DNA of 64,000 bases from an uncultured Roseobacter sp. (lineage in GTDB: Bacteria; Pseudomonadota; Alphaproteobacteria; Rhodobacterales; Rhodobacteraceae). Below the pieces are notes generated by a model. That model did not search any database, had not been told where the DNA came from, and worked only from the letters and a program-made list of their open reading frames with translations. The stretch spans positions 434,001 to 498,000 of the forward strand of contig NZ_CANLXG010000001.1 of NCBI RefSeq assembly GCF_947495025.1, given 5' to 3'. A program made the translations under genes and the position numbers. Shown piece after piece: positions 20,719 to 31,288 of this stretch (positions are counted from its first letter, which is position 1; the number at the start of each line of letters is the position of its first letter).

Positions 20719-21807
20719 TTATTCCTCTCTGAGTGACTGTTGAACAGCGTCGCGGGGCGCGCGCGCCAGTGAAATACGAAAAACCGTCTGACCAGGGACG
20801 GATGTGACCGAGATCCAGCCGCCATGATCGGAAATGATCTTGCTGACCAGCGCGAGGCCGAGGCCTGTGCCGTTTTCGCGACCCGATACAAAAGGTTCGA
20901 AAACGTCGCCCTTGATGGCCTCGGGCAGACCCGGACCATCGTCGATGATCTCGATCTGAAGCGGCAGGGACTGACCCGATCCGTCAGAGCGGCGCAGGCG
21001 GAATGAATGCTCAAAATAGCTGTGCAGCCGGATCGTCCCCGGCTTGCCCTTTGAAGCCTCAGAAGCGTTGCGGATAAGATTGAGCACAACCTGCAGCAAC
21101 TGGTCCGGATCGCCCCAGGCCATGGGCAGCGACGGATCATAGTCCTCGACGACTTTCATGTGCGCGCCAAAGCCGAGCAGCGCTGACCGGCGCGCCCGGT
21201 CCAGCACATCGTGGATGTTCACCGGCTGAAAATCCGGGCTCGACAGATTGCCGAACTGCTCGACCTGCCCCAGCAGTTTCACGATACGGCGGCTCTCTTC
21301 GACGATCAGATCCGTCAGCTCCAGATCCTCTGCGCCGAGGTTCATGCTCAGCAGCTGCGCAGCTCCGGTGATCCCTGCCAGCGGGTTCTTGATTTCGTGG
21401 GCAAGCATTTCCGCCATACCGATCGCAGATTTCGCCGCCGATTTAACCGAATGGTTCTGGGTCATCCGACCGGCCAGTTCGCGCGGCGAGATCATCAGGA
21501 TCATGTGACCATCGCTGCCCACAAGCGGCGCAACCTGCAGGTCTGACTGCATCGGCGCCCGCTCACCGCTGCCAACGTCCACATCGTTCACAAAGAGCGG
21601 CGTTCCACTGTCCCGCGACCGCTGAAACGCCGCCTCCAGCGGATCATTCACGGCAATCTGGTCCCAGACCGGCACACCGCGCACGGTTCGGGCAGACACA
21701 TTCAGAAAGCCCTCGGCGGCGGAATTGATGTCGATGATCAGGTCATCAGGACCGATGATCAGAGTGGGCACGGGCAGACTGGCCCAGATGCTCGCATCTG
21801 AGTTCAT
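20719..21807 (-). CDS. ntrB: Nitrogen-regulation sensor kinase NtrB
   Basis: PAS domain plus MAEMLAHEIKNPLAGITGAAQLL H-box; GTGLGLALVSKIISDHGG; immediately upstream of ntrC. Confidence 0.93.
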   Translation of the reverse strand: MNSDASIWASLPVPTLIIGPDDLIIDINSAAEGFLNVSARTVRGVPVWDQIAVNDPLEAAFQRSRDSGTPLFVNDVDVGSGERAPMQSDLQVAPLVGSDGHMILMISPRELAGRMTQNHSVKSAAKSAIGMAEMLAHEIKNPLAGITGAAQLLSMNLGAEDLELTDLIVEESRRIVKLLGQVEQFGNLSSPDFQPVNIHDVLDRARRSALLGFGAHMKVVEDYDPSLPMAWGDPDQLLQVVLNLIRNASEASKGKPGTIRLHSYFEHSFRLRRSDGSGQSLPLQIEIIDDGPGLPEAIKGDVFEPFVSGRENGTGLGLALVSKIISDHGGWISVTSVPGQTVFRISLARAPRDAVQQSLREE

Positions 21808-22784
21808 GCCGCTACCCCTTCGCCCGCAAAACAGGCATCTGCGATCAGCCTGTCCGTTTCCAAAGGTGTCGCGGCCGTCAGTACCGCGCGGCGCAGATCG
21901 GCAGGTGTGTCGCAGGTGTCCATATACCAGCCAAGATGTTTGCGTGCGACGCGCAGGCCCAGCGTTTCGCCATAAAAGCGGATCATGCTGTCATAATGGG
22001 CCCGGACCATGTCGCAGAACGCGGCGCCCACCGGCACTTCGGGTGCAGGCGTCCCCCAGAGGCTGTGTGCCACAGATGCCAGCAACCAGGGCCTGCCCCG
22101 CGCACCGCGGCCGATCATCACGCCATCTGCACCCGAAAGCTCCAGCGCCCGACGCGCCGACGCAGAATCGACAATGTCGCCATTTGCAATCACCGGGATC
22201 GACACGGCATCGCGGACGCCGCGGATGGCAGCCCAGTCGGCCGTACCCTTGTAGAACTGACAGCGCGTGCGCCCGTGTATTGTGATCATGGTGATGCCGG
22301 CGCTCTCGGCCCGGCGCGCAATGTCAGGGGCATTGAGCATATTGTCGTCCCAGCCCAGACGCGTTTTCAGCGTTACCGGAATACTGACGGCCCGCACGAC
22401 CGCCTCGATCAGTGTCAGGGCATGATCCGGCGTGCGCATCAGCGCAGAGCCCGAATATCCCTGTGTCACCTTCTTTGCCGGGCATCCCATATTGATGTCG
22501 ATGACCGCAGCGCCCTGACCCTCGACCATACGCGCGGCCTCTGCCATAGGCGCGGCTTCCCGGCCTGCCAGTTGCACGGCGGTGCCGGTATGCCCCAGCC
22601 CCAGTTCAGCTTTTTCACGGCTGCCAGGGCGCGCATTGATCATATCGTGGCTGGCAACCATTTCCGACACGACCAGACCCGCGCCAAAACCGGACACCAG
22701 CTCGCGGAACGGCAGATCGGTGATTCCGGCCATAGGCGCCAGCAGAACCGGTGGCGTCATATCAAAGGGTGGCGCAACAGCCAT
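21804..22784 (-). CDS. dusB: tRNA-dihydrouridine synthase (DusB/NifR3)
   Basis: MTPPVLLAPMAGITDLPFRELVSGFGAGLVVSEMV; VIDINMGCPAKKVTQGYSGSALM; ITIHGRTRCQFYKG. Confidence 0.95.
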   Translation of the reverse strand: MAVAPPFDMTPPVLLAPMAGITDLPFRELVSGFGAGLVVSEMVASHDMINARPGSREKAELGLGHTGTAVQLAGREAAPMAEAARMVEGQGAAVIDINMGCPAKKVTQGYSGSALMRTPDHALTLIEAVVRAVSIPVTLKTRLGWDDNMLNAPDIARRAESAGITMITIHGRTRCQFYKGTADWAAIRGVRDAVSIPVIANGDIVDSASARRALELSGADGVMIGRGARGRPWLLASVAHSLWGTPAPEVPVGAAFCDMVRAHYDSMIRFYGETLGLRVARKHLGWYMDTCDTPADLRRAVLTAATPLETDRLIADACFAGEGVAA

Positions 22785-22962
22785 AAATGCCTAATCCTTG
22801 TGCAGATTGCCCTGATCTATCAATTATACAGCATTTCCTCAATATTAGCTGGTCGTGAGGCAGGTCACACAATGCGGTTTGCCTGTTTTTTAAGCAGCGC
22901 GCCTGACGATTGCCAGGAACGAACCAAAACCATAGACAGGACAAAGGAATGTCGGGGGAGCC

Positions 22963-23637
22963 ATGACCACAGCAGCAATTATCGTCGCCGCCGGGCGTGG
23001 TACCCGTGCGGGGGGCGGTGTTCCCAAGCAATGGCGTGCACTGCTGGACCAGCCCGTTGCTGCCCATGCGGTGCAGGCCTTTGTTGACCATCCGGGCATC
23101 GGTCCGGTTGTTCTGGTCATCCACCCGGAGGACTGGAAAATCGCCGCAACGGCCATGGGCCCGGATGTTGAAACGGTGACCGGCGGCGACACGCGGAGCG
23201 CGTCGGTCAATGCCGGTCTTGCGGCGGTCGCCGGTCGGTGCGACAGGGTCCTGATCCATGATGCCGCGCGTCCCTGCGTGTCAAAAGGCACGATTGACGG
23301 CGTTCTGGCGGCCCTGGAAACCGAAGGTGCCGCAGCACCGGCGCTGGCGGTGGTCGATGCACTCTGGACGGGTGCGGATGGTTTTGTCACGGGAACAACG
23401 GACCGGACAGGCCTGTTTCGCGCCCAGACACCCCAGGGCTTTGACCTGAAACTGATCCTTGAGGCACACACGCGCTTTCCGCAGGGCGCGGATGACGATG
23501 TCGGCCTCGCCCGGCGCGCCGGCCACAGGGTTGCCATCACCGCCGGGGATGAGGACAATCTGAAAATCACACTGCCCGAAGACTTTGAACGCGCCGGGCA
23601 CATACTGAGGGCACGCAATGGACATCAGACTGGGTAA
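22963..23637 (+). CDS. ispD: 2-C-methyl-D-erythritol 4-phosphate cytidylyltransferase
   Basis: [54 protein letters not shown]. Confidence 0.95.
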   Translation: MTTAAIIVAAGRGTRAGGGVPKQWRALLDQPVAAHAVQAFVDHPGIGPVVLVIHPEDWKIAATAMGPDVETVTGGDTRSASVNAGLAAVAGRCDRVLIHDAARPCVSKGTIDGVLAALETEGAAAPALAVVDALWTGADGFVTGTTDRTGLFRAQTPQGFDLKLILEAHTRFPQGADDDVGLARRAGHRVAITAGDEDNLKITLPEDFERAGHILRARNGHQTG

Positions 23638-24097
23638 CGGCTTTGACGTGCACGCTTTCGGGCCAGGCGACCACGTCATTCTGTGTGGGGTCAAAATCCC
23701 GCACACGCAGGGACTTGTCGGTCATTCGGATGCCGATGTCGGCATGCACACAGTAACCGACGCGCTTTATGGCGCGCTGGCGCAGGGCGATATCGGCCAG
23801 CATTTCCCGCCGTCCAATCCACAATGGAAGGGCGCGGCGAGCGAAATTTTCCTGCAGCACGCCGCGTCTCTCGCGCGGTCTATGGGCTTTGAGATCAGCA
23901 ACATTGACTGTACGCTGATCTGCGAATTCCCGAAAATCGGCCCACATGCCGCCGACATGCGCCGCGAGATGGCGAGACTTCTCGATCTGGATCCGACACG
24001 GGTATCCGTCAAGGCAACTACGTCAGAGAAGCTGGGCTTTACCGGACGTGGTGAGGGCATCGCCTGCATTGCCACCGCAGCTCTGGTGCGCGCATGA
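23618..24097 (+). CDS. ispF: 2-C-methyl-D-erythritol 2,4-cyclodiphosphate synthase
   Basis: [73 protein letters not shown]. Confidence 0.97.
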   Translation: MDIRLGNGFDVHAFGPGDHVILCGVKIPHTQGLVGHSDADVGMHTVTDALYGALAQGDIGQHFPPSNPQWKGAASEIFLQHAASLARSMGFEISNIDCTLICEFPKIGPHAADMRREMARLLDLDPTRVSVKATTSEKLGFTGRGEGIACIATAALVRA

Positions 24098-24588
24098 ACC
24101 GTCTTGCACAGCTGATCGGTACCGTTCTGGGCGTCGGATATATCCGTCCGGCACCCGGCACCTGGGGGTCGCTGGTTGCGCTGCCCTGGGGGTGGCTGCT
24201 GCATGTGGTCGGTGGTTTTCCATTGCTTTTTACCGGAATTGTTGTGGCGTTCCTCAAAGGCTGGTGGGCTACAACGGTCATGACCCGGGACAGCGGGGAT
24301 CATGACCCCTCCGAGATCGTCGTGGACGAGCTTGTCGGTCAGTGGATTGCGTTGCTGCCCTTGTCCTGGGCGGCCTGGAGCATGGACCTCAACATCCTCG
24401 TGATGTGGCCCGGCTGGATCGCGGCATTTGCCCTGTTCCGACTGTTCGACATCTGGAAACCCGGGCCCGTAGGCTGGGCGGACCGTCGCGGTGATGCACT
24501 GGGTGTGATGCTGGACGACGTAATTGCCGGTCTGTTTGCAGCTCTGAGTGTGGTCGCGCTGGCCGGGCTCTATCACGGTATCGGATAA
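24094..24588 (+). CDS. pgpA: Phosphatidylglycerophosphatase A
   Basis: [56 protein letters not shown]. Confidence 0.94.
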   Translation: MNRLAQLIGTVLGVGYIRPAPGTWGSLVALPWGWLLHVVGGFPLLFTGIVVAFLKGWWATTVMTRDSGDHDPSEIVVDELVGQWIALLPLSWAAWSMDLNILVMWPGWIAAFALFRLFDIWKPGPVGWADRRGDALGVMLDDVIAGLFAALSVVALAGLYHGIG

Positions 24589-24589
24589 C

Positions 24590-25069
24590 ATGAGCATCGT
24601 CGCGCAGATCTTTGATAAAGCAAAGTTATCCGGGGTTATGATCGCAACGGCCGAGAGCTGCACAGGTGGTATGATTGCCGCGGCACTGACCGAAGTTCCT
24701 GGTGCTTCTGCAGTCGTCGAACGTGGTTTCGTCACTTATACAAACGAAGCAAAAATGCAGATGCTTGGGGTCCGTGAAAGCACGCTGGATGCGCATGGCG
24801 CGGTCTCTGAAGAAGTGGCGCGTGAAATGGCCAGCGGTGCGTTGGTGCACTCCTCTGCCCGTCTGGCCGTGTCGGTCACCGGTATCGCGGGCCCTGGCGG
24901 GTCGGATTTCAAACCTGAAGGCCGCGTGTGCTTTGGCCTGGCCGCAGGGGAAAGCGTACAGTCGGAAACGGTTGAATTCGGAGCACGCGGCCGCGCACAG
25001 GTACGACAGGCCGCCTGCGAACACGCGCTGAAACTGCTGCTGGCAAGGCTTCAGTCACCGATAACCTGA
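24590..25069 (+). CDS. CinA C-terminal domain protein (nicotinamide-nucleotide amidohydrolase-like)
   Basis: MSIVAQIFDKAKLSGVMIATAESCTGGMIAAALTEVPGASAVVERGFVTYTNEAKMQMLGV; VTGIAGPGGS. Confidence 0.94.
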   Translation: MSIVAQIFDKAKLSGVMIATAESCTGGMIAAALTEVPGASAVVERGFVTYTNEAKMQMLGVRESTLDAHGAVSEEVAREMASGALVHSSARLAVSVTGIAGPGGSDFKPEGRVCFGLAAGESVQSETVEFGARGRAQVRQAACEHALKLLLARLQSPIT

Positions 25070-26331
25070 ACAAATGCGCGACGATCCCGCCTGTCAACCG
25101 CCGACCACAACATGTCTGCTCGGCGCGCGCCGATCAGGGCAACCGCCTTACGCATGAGCCTTGAGCGTCTTTCCGACAGCGAAATGGGTGCTGCAAGATC
25201 GAAAAAGGCGGTCTTTTCGCCCCCGTCCGCCAGCGTGATACGAACCCGCGACTGCATTTCGGACAGATCGGCGTCTTCGCAGACGCGCACCAGACGACGC
25301 AAGGCGCGCAGTTGCGGGTCCTGCGCTGTGGCGTCGGTAAAGCCCGAGATATCGGCGGTCGAAACACCCGCCAAAGCCATAGCCGCTGTATGCGCATAGG
25401 AAAACTTGACAGCCAGACCCGTTTCAGGCTCGGGCTGATTACACACACTCATCCAGCGCGGATGTGTAAATATATCAACAGCCGCAACGTCTTGCGGGCC
25501 AATATTCAAAGTTCCAATCGCTTCAAGCATGGCATGCAGGCCGTGACAGCACGCATGAAACTTGTGACTGATCTGCAATATCTGCTGTGCAGGCCTGTCT
25601 GCAGGCGGCAGGGCAGCGTCATCCGCCGCGCCATGGTGCGTCTCTGCGAAACCAAGCGGACCGGCAAGCCCGTCCGACGCCGCCGTAACGCCTGCCTGCG
25701 CCCAGAGAACCGCCTCGACCCCGGTACGCGCCGCAAGGCCCGCGTTCAGCGGCTTTGCCATTGTTCCGAACTGTGATTTCAGGCCCGACGCCATGGAGGC
25801 GCAAAGGCCGAGCGCCATGTGCGTCTCATCCTGGCCGAGCCCCACCAGGCGTGCAGCCCCCACTGCAGCCCCGAAGGCTCCGGCGGTTGCCGTCTGGTGG
25901 AATCCGATCTGGTAGTGCCCCCGCCCCAGCCACTGCCCGACCAGAACCGAGGCCTCGACACCGGCAAGGGCTGCATCGGCCAGGTCTGCAAAACCGGCCT
26001 CCTGTTGCTCTGTCAGCGCCAGAACCGCAGGGACCACGGCAACTGACGGATGGCCGATATGCGCGAAGTGTGTGTCGTCATAGTCGAGCGCATGGCTGAG
26101 CGTGCCGTTGATCAGCGCCGCAGCTGGTGCCGCGGCCGTGCCGCCGCCGAAAACTGTCGACACACCACTGCTGTTGTGTCCGGCAGCACGCCGGAAGCCA
26201 TCAAAGGTTGTATCCTCTGCGCCGGCAATCCCGCAGGCAGCCCAGTCTGCCAGCGACAGCTGCATCATCTCCAGCGCTTCCGGGTCGGAGCGACGCTGCG
26301 CGAGGTCAAGCAGGCGGTCAGTAATACTCAT
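25051..26331 (-). CDS. MmgE/PrpD family protein
   Basis: 426 aa; INGTLSHALDYDDTHF, IGFHQTATAGAFGAAVGAARLVGL, SHKFHACCHGLHAMLEA. Confidence 0.9.
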   Translation of the reverse strand: MSITDRLLDLAQRRSDPEALEMMQLSLADWAACGIAGAEDTTFDGFRRAAGHNSSGVSTVFGGGTAAAPAAALINGTLSHALDYDDTHFAHIGHPSVAVVPAVLALTEQQEAGFADLADAALAGVEASVLVGQWLGRGHYQIGFHQTATAGAFGAAVGAARLVGLGQDETHMALGLCASMASGLKSQFGTMAKPLNAGLAARTGVEAVLWAQAGVTAASDGLAGPLGFAETHHGAADDAALPPADRPAQQILQISHKFHACCHGLHAMLEAIGTLNIGPQDVAAVDIFTHPRWMSVCNQPEPETGLAVKFSYAHTAAMALAGVSTADISGFTDATAQDPQLRALRRLVRVCEDADLSEMQSRVRITLADGGEKTAFFDLAAPISLSERRSRLMRKAVALIGARRADMLWSAVDRRDRRAFVQVIGD

Positions 26332-26777
26332 CCGGGGCCATAGAGGTCGCGGGCACGGGTTTCGAACGCCCGCACGATCCGTTGCATGGCTTCGTTGAAC
26401 ACCACACCGATCAGCTGCTGCAGGATCATGTTCCGGAATGCAAAATCAACGAAAAATGAAACCTCGCACCCTCCGTCGATATCGCGGAAGACCCAGTTCG
26501 ACTTCATATAGCGAAACGGCCCGTCAAGATATTCGGTATCGATCCGGTGCTCCCCCGGTGTCAGCTCGACCCGGCTGGTAAAACGTTCCCGGAAAACCTT
26601 GAAGCTGATTACCAGATCCGCTTCCATGATTTCCTGATCCCCCTCTGGCGTCACCGACCGTATGCGTGCCGCCGAACACCACGGCAGAAATTCCGGATAC
26701 CGCGCCACGTCGGCAACAAGGTCGTACATCTGCTGCGCGCTGTAGGGCAGTTTTCTGGTTTCAGAGTGGGTCGGCAT
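26328..26777 (-). CDS. Type II RatA-family / coenzyme Q-binding COQ10-like START protein
   Basis: [63 protein letters not shown]. Confidence 0.92.
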   Translation of the reverse strand: MPTHSETRKLPYSAQQMYDLVADVARYPEFLPWCSAARIRSVTPEGDQEIMEADLVISFKVFRERFTSRVELTPGEHRIDTEYLDGPFRYMKSNWVFRDIDGGCEVSFFVDFAFRNMILQQLIGVVFNEAMQRIVRAFETRARDLYGPG

Positions 26778-26846
26778 TGCTTTGTCACGTCTCAGAGGTT
26801 AGCCATCCATGTCGTATGTCCCATCCTCAAGATCAAGGTATTTCCG

Positions 26847-27389
26847 ATGCCCACGCGTCCATATGTCATAGATGAAATGATCTCGGCCAAGTCCATTGCC
26901 GCGCGCATCGAAACCCTGTGCAAAGAGATTCAGGGGGAGTTCGGCGATACCGACAAGCTGGTAGTCGTCGGTCTGCTGCGGGGCAGCTTCGTCTTTATTG
27001 CCGATCTCGTTCGCGAACTTGACCTGCCCATCGAAGTCGATTTTCTCGAGGCCTCGAGCTATGGCGACGGCATGGAAAGCAGCCGTGAGATCCGTATTCT
27101 CAAGGATCTGCGCGGCGCCATCGAGGGCCGCGATGTGCTGGTGGTCGAGGACATCGTCGACACCGGACACACGCTGAACCACGTCACGCAGCTCATGAAA
27201 AGCCGGATGCCGGCCCGTCTGAAATCCATAGCACTTCTGGACAAACCGAGCCGCCGCGAGGTCGATTTCCGCGCCGACTGGACCGGTTTCGAAATTCCGG
27301 ACGAATTCGTTGTGGGCTATGGCATCGACTTTGCCCAACGCAACCGCAACCTGCCGTTTATCGGTGCGGTGCGGTTTACAGATACCTGA
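26847..27389 (+). CDS. hpt: Hypoxanthine phosphoribosyltransferase
   Basis: Start [45 protein letters not shown] motif. Lies at the 3' end of a longer spurious ORF. Confidence 0.94.
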   Translation: MPTRPYVIDEMISAKSIAARIETLCKEIQGEFGDTDKLVVVGLLRGSFVFIADLVRELDLPIEVDFLEASSYGDGMESSREIRILKDLRGAIEGRDVLVVEDIVDTGHTLNHVTQLMKSRMPARLKSIALLDKPSRREVDFRADWTGFEIPDEFVVGYGIDFAQRNRNLPFIGAVRFTDT

Positions 27390-27422
27390 GCGCAGACGCT
27401 GAACCTGCGCTGGATCCATAAG

Positions 27423-27566
27423 ATGGCCCTCTGGGAGCGCAACCCGCCCTCGTCGCGCAGGGTGCTTCTGACCATCGGTCTGGTTCTTGTTCTGCTGGTG
27501 GTCTGGGGGCTGGAGCAGGCAGGGCTCTGGCCCGGAGCACTGACCGCTGAGCGGATGCACCGCTGA
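27423..27566 (+). CDS. Small single-TM protein (47 aa)
   Basis: Manual translation: MALWERNPPSSRRVLLTIGLVLVLLVVWGLEQAGLWPGALTAERMHR*. One strong TM helix; 34 nt downstream of hpt. Below the ORF-track length cutoff. Confidence 0.6.
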   Translation: MALWERNPPSSRRVLLTIGLVLVLLVVWGLEQAGLWPGALTAERMHR

Positions 27567-27671
27567 GGCGGCATCCGGACTACAACAGGTTGTGACTACA
27601 CCTTTCGCGTGAATGCGCTACTGTTGTTATCACGTGCGCTGGTCCGGAACCAAACTCAGGAGCTTTTCGAG

Positions 27672-28148
27672 ATGAAAAAACGGGTAATTCTTCCTCTGGT
27701 CGCGGCGCTCGCCGTTACTGCCACAGTCGGCACAGCCTTTGGCGACGGGCACGCGAATGCCGACCCGGCGATCAAGGCACGCCAGGCACAGATGTCACTG
27801 GTGGCCTATAACATGGGCATCCTGGGTGCGATGGCCAAAGGTGAAACCGAATTCAGCACCGAAACGGCGACAGCCGCAGCGGAAAGCCTGGCAAAGGTTG
27901 CTAAACTGGACCGCAGCATTCTGTGGACAGACGGCACAGTGCAGGGCGAGGTACCGGGCACACGTGCCAAGGCGGAAATCTGGACAGATGCCGCGGGTTT
28001 TGAAAAAGCTGCGGTAGGTCTGGAAACAGCTGCAGACGGGCTTGTTGTGGCCGCCGGTCAGGACCTTGATGCGCTGCGGGCCGCCATGCAGGCGGCCGGT
28101 GCCAGTTGCGGCACCTGCCACAAGGCGTATCGCGGCCCCAAAAACTGA
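27672..28148 (+). CDS. Cytochrome c556-like (class II cytochrome c) protein
   Basis: MKKRVILPLVAALAVTATVGTAFG signal peptide; C-terminal haem motif CGTCHKAYR. Confidence 0.9.
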   Translation: MKKRVILPLVAALAVTATVGTAFGDGHANADPAIKARQAQMSLVAYNMGILGAMAKGETEFSTETATAAAESLAKVAKLDRSILWTDGTVQGEVPGTRAKAEIWTDAAGFEKAAVGLETAADGLVVAAGQDLDALRAAMQAAGASCGTCHKAYRGPKN

Positions 28149-28156
28149 GGCGCGAC

Positions 28157-29047
28157 ATGATCCGTGTTCTCCTGCGTCTGGCGTTGTTTACAGCGGCAGT
28201 CGCAGGGCTGGCATTCTGGGCTGTAACACGTCCCGCGACGCTTCCCGCTGACACAGCACTGCCTGCGGGCGATCCCGTGAACGGTGCGCTGGTTTTTGCG
28301 GCCGCCGGCTGTGCCTCCTGTCATGCAGAACCCGGCAGCGGTTCACCCGACGCGCCGGTATTGTCAGGCGGGCGCGCTTTCAAAACCGACTTCGGCACAT
28401 TTTATGCGCCCAACATCTCACCCGACCCGGATGCGGGAATCGGCAGCTGGACAGAGGTGGACTTTGCCCGGGCGCTGACCAAAGGTGTCTCTCCGGACGG
28501 CCAGCACTACTATCCGGCGTTCCCCTATACGGCCTATGCCTTTATGACGCCGCAGGACACCGGTGATCTGCTGGCCTATATGCGCACCCTGCCCGCGTCG
28601 CCCACGGTCAGCCAGCCGCATGATCTTGGCTTTCCCTTCAGCATCAGACGGGGTCTAGGTGTCTGGAAAGTGCTCAATCAGAGTGCGGACTATCATCTGC
28701 AGGGGGAACTCTCCGAACAGGAAGTACGCGGGCGCTACATCGCCGAGGGGCTGGCCCATTGCAGCGAGTGCCACACAGAGCGCGATGCGCTGGGTGGCCT
28801 GAACCGCAGCCGGTGGATGGCAGGGGCGCCGTCCCCTACGGGCAAGGGCCGCATCCCGAACATCACGCCTGGAGTACTGGGCTGGTCAGAGGCTGATCTG
28901 ACAGCCTATTTCACCAGTGGGCTGACACCCGAATATGACAGCGCCGGCGGTGATATGGCCGTCGTGATTGAGAATCTGGCGAAGCTGCCCGAAGCGGACC
29001 GCGCTGCGCTGGCGGCCTATATGCTGCGGATCGAAACTGTACGCTGA
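28157..29047 (+). CDS. Membrane-anchored di-haem cytochrome c
   Basis: N-terminal TM; two CxxCH motifs (CASCH, CSECH); NISPDPDAGIGSWTEVDFARAL typical of alcohol/aldehyde dehydrogenase-type cytochrome subunits. Confidence 0.9.
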   Translation: MIRVLLRLALFTAAVAGLAFWAVTRPATLPADTALPAGDPVNGALVFAAAGCASCHAEPGSGSPDAPVLSGGRAFKTDFGTFYAPNISPDPDAGIGSWTEVDFARALTKGVSPDGQHYYPAFPYTAYAFMTPQDTGDLLAYMRTLPASPTVSQPHDLGFPFSIRRGLGVWKVLNQSADYHLQGELSEQEVRGRYIAEGLAHCSECHTERDALGGLNRSRWMAGAPSPTGKGRIPNITPGVLGWSEADLTAYFTSGLTPEYDSAGGDMAVVIENLAKLPEADRAALAAYMLRIETVR

Positions 29048-29050
29048 GCC

Positions 29051-30010
29051 TCAGCCGAGGCCCAGTTTCTTGTTCCGGGCGGCCCTCAGGCGCGCGAAAT
29101 CGTCGCCCGCGTGATAGGATGATCGCGTAAGCGGTGTGGCCGAGACCATCAGAAACCCTTTGCCATAAGCCGCTTTCTCGTAGGATTCGAACTCATCCGG
29201 CGTCACAAAACGGTCCACCCGGTGGTGTTTGGGCGTCGGCTGCAGATACTGGCCAATGGTCAGAAAATCGATGTCGGCGGCGCGCATGTCTTCCATCACC
29301 TGGATGACAGACTGCCGGTCCTCACCAAGACCGACCATGATGCCGGATTTCGTGAACATCGACGGATCCAGCTCCTTGACCCGCTGAAGCAGACGCAGCG
29401 AATGAAAGTAGCGCGCACCCGGACGGACCTCAGGGTAGAGGCCCGGCACGGTCTCCAGGTTGTGGTTGAAAACATCGGGCCGCGCTTCGACCACGACCTC
29501 CAGGACCGCAGGGTCGCAGCGGATAAAGTCAGGTGTCAGAATTTCAATCGTTGTATCCGGGCTGCGGTGGCGGATCGCGCGGATGGTCTGCGCAAAGTGA
29601 TCCGCGCCGCCATCCTCGATATCGTCCCGGTCCACCGAGGTGATGACGACATGGTTCAGGCCCAGTTTCTCAACGGCATGTGCCACACGTCCCGGCTCGA
29701 AGGCATCCAGTTCTTCCGGTGGTTTACCGGTTGCGATGTTGCAGAAGGTGCAGGCGCGGGTGCAGACCTCGCCCATGATCATCATGGTAGCGTGTCCCTG
29801 GCTCCAGCATTCACCGACATTCGGGCAGCCTGCTTCCTCGCAGACCGTCACCAGATTGTTCTCGCGCATGATCCGCGCCGTATCGGTATACCCCTTGCCG
29901 CCCGGCGCCTTGACGCGGATCCAGTCCGGTTTTTTCGGCTGCGGATTGTCGGGCCGGCGTGCCTTTTCAGGGTGACGCTGAGCGGGAATTTTCAGATCGC
30001 GGGTGGCCAT
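29051..30010 (-). CDS. lipA: Lipoyl synthase
   Basis: [39 protein letters not shown] (two Cys clusters). Start set at [16 protein letters not shown]. Confidence 0.96.
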   Translation of the reverse strand: MATRDLKIPAQRHPEKARRPDNPQPKKPDWIRVKAPGGKGYTDTARIMRENNLVTVCEEAGCPNVGECWSQGHATMMIMGEVCTRACTFCNIATGKPPEELDAFEPGRVAHAVEKLGLNHVVITSVDRDDIEDGGADHFAQTIRAIRHRSPDTTIEILTPDFIRCDPAVLEVVVEARPDVFNHNLETVPGLYPEVRPGARYFHSLRLLQRVKELDPSMFTKSGIMVGLGEDRQSVIQVMEDMRAADIDFLTIGQYLQPTPKHHRVDRFVTPDEFESYEKAAYGKGFLMVSATPLTRSSYHAGDDFARLRAARNKKLGLG

Positions 30011-30121
30011 GGCGGGTCTCCGGTTGGATTTCCACCTGTCTAACGCTTTTGACCCGTGTGGTTCAACCGGCGGGACTGTCGCAGGGCGCATAGCTGCCCT
30101 GCAGCGCACGCCCTGTGTATG

Positions 30122-31288
30122 TCAGCCGATCAGCGGGCCGCCTGGGCCAACAGTTTCGTCGTAGTGGCGCTTGAGACGCATCAGCGCGATACGCAGCACG
30201 ATCTTGCCCGAGCGCGCCGACCAGCCCAGCTTTTTCTCAGCGGTTTCAAGCCCTTCAAGATAGCAGCAGCAGCGCAGTACAACATCTGACAGGCCAGGAC
30301 CAAGATCTGCCAGCGCATCCGCAACGCGTTTGCGGGCATTTGCAGGCCCGTCCCCCACACCACTGTCAGGCACATAGCTGCCGCGCCCGCCGGCCGTCAG
30401 GAACCGGTCCCAGTTCTGGGCAACACGCGGCCCCATCTGAGCCAGCTCAAAGTCTTCTCTCAGGCGTTCGCCCACGGTGACGAGATCGTCACTCAGAAAA
30501 TTCTCGCCGTTTTTGTCCCGACGTCGCGCCAGAGCTGTCAGCGGGCTTTCTGCGAGGTTGTAGCGCATGCGCCGCGGGCGACCGGTGTCTGTATCGGGCA
30601 GTGTTTTTTCGCCCCAGTCACGATGCTGCTCTCCAAAACCTGCCTGCGCATCTGCGAAGCCTGGCACTTTGGTATCGTCGCCATGCTCCAGCATGGTTTC
30701 AAGCGCTGTGCGTCCGGCAGCAGTGATCGAATACCGCGTGATACGGCCTGATCTGGCGGGCGTGATCCAGTCTTTGAGGGCCAGCGCTTCGGCGACAGAG
30801 CGTTCCACCACGCCTGTGCGCGTGGCCTGTCCTGCAGCGCCATCACGGACAATTACCGCTTTTTCCATATCAGTTGCCACTGCGAGAACCGCGCCTTTTT
30901 CGCAAAGACGACGCAGTACGCGGCGCGCTTCGGCCATCAGCATCGCATCATCGGTGCTGCTGTCGGAAGAAGAGATTTTTTGTTGGAAACTCATACGTAA
31001 CGGATCCTTTTCAAACTCATGGTCAGGACGCGGGCTGTGAAAGTGGACCTGACCCAGGGTACGGAGTGCCGCGTCGACCAGCGGGTCATCACGGCGTGTC
31101 TCGATGCGCCGGATCTGACGCAGAACAGTAGAGGCGTGGCATCCGGCCGCACGGGCCAGAGCCCGGATCGGCAGACCGGCCTCTGTATGGGCCAGGTACA
31201 TCTGTGCGGATGCCGGAACCCAGTCTGGCATTGACGTCTCTTCTGTGGTCCTGTCCGGGACCAGCGGATAATCCTCAGGTGTCATCAT
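30122..31288 (-). CDS. DUF6456-type protein with N-terminal HTH
   Basis: 388 aa; HTH-like IRALARAAGCHASTVLRQIRRIE; C-terminal VVLRCCCYLEGLETAEKKLGWSARSGKIVLRIALMRLKRHYDE. Confidence 0.75.
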   Translation of the reverse strand: MMTPEDYPLVPDRTTEETSMPDWVPASAQMYLAHTEAGLPIRALARAAGCHASTVLRQIRRIETRRDDPLVDAALRTLGQVHFHSPRPDHEFEKDPLRMSFQQKISSSDSSTDDAMLMAEARRVLRRLCEKGAVLAVATDMEKAVIVRDGAAGQATRTGVVERSVAEALALKDWITPARSGRITRYSITAAGRTALETMLEHGDDTKVPGFADAQAGFGEQHRDWGEKTLPDTDTGRPRRMRYNLAESPLTALARRRDKNGENFLSDDLVTVGERLREDFELAQMGPRVAQNWDRFLTAGGRGSYVPDSGVGDGPANARKRVADALADLGPGLSDVVLRCCCYLEGLETAEKKLGWSARSGKIVLRIALMRLKRHYDETVGPGGPLIG

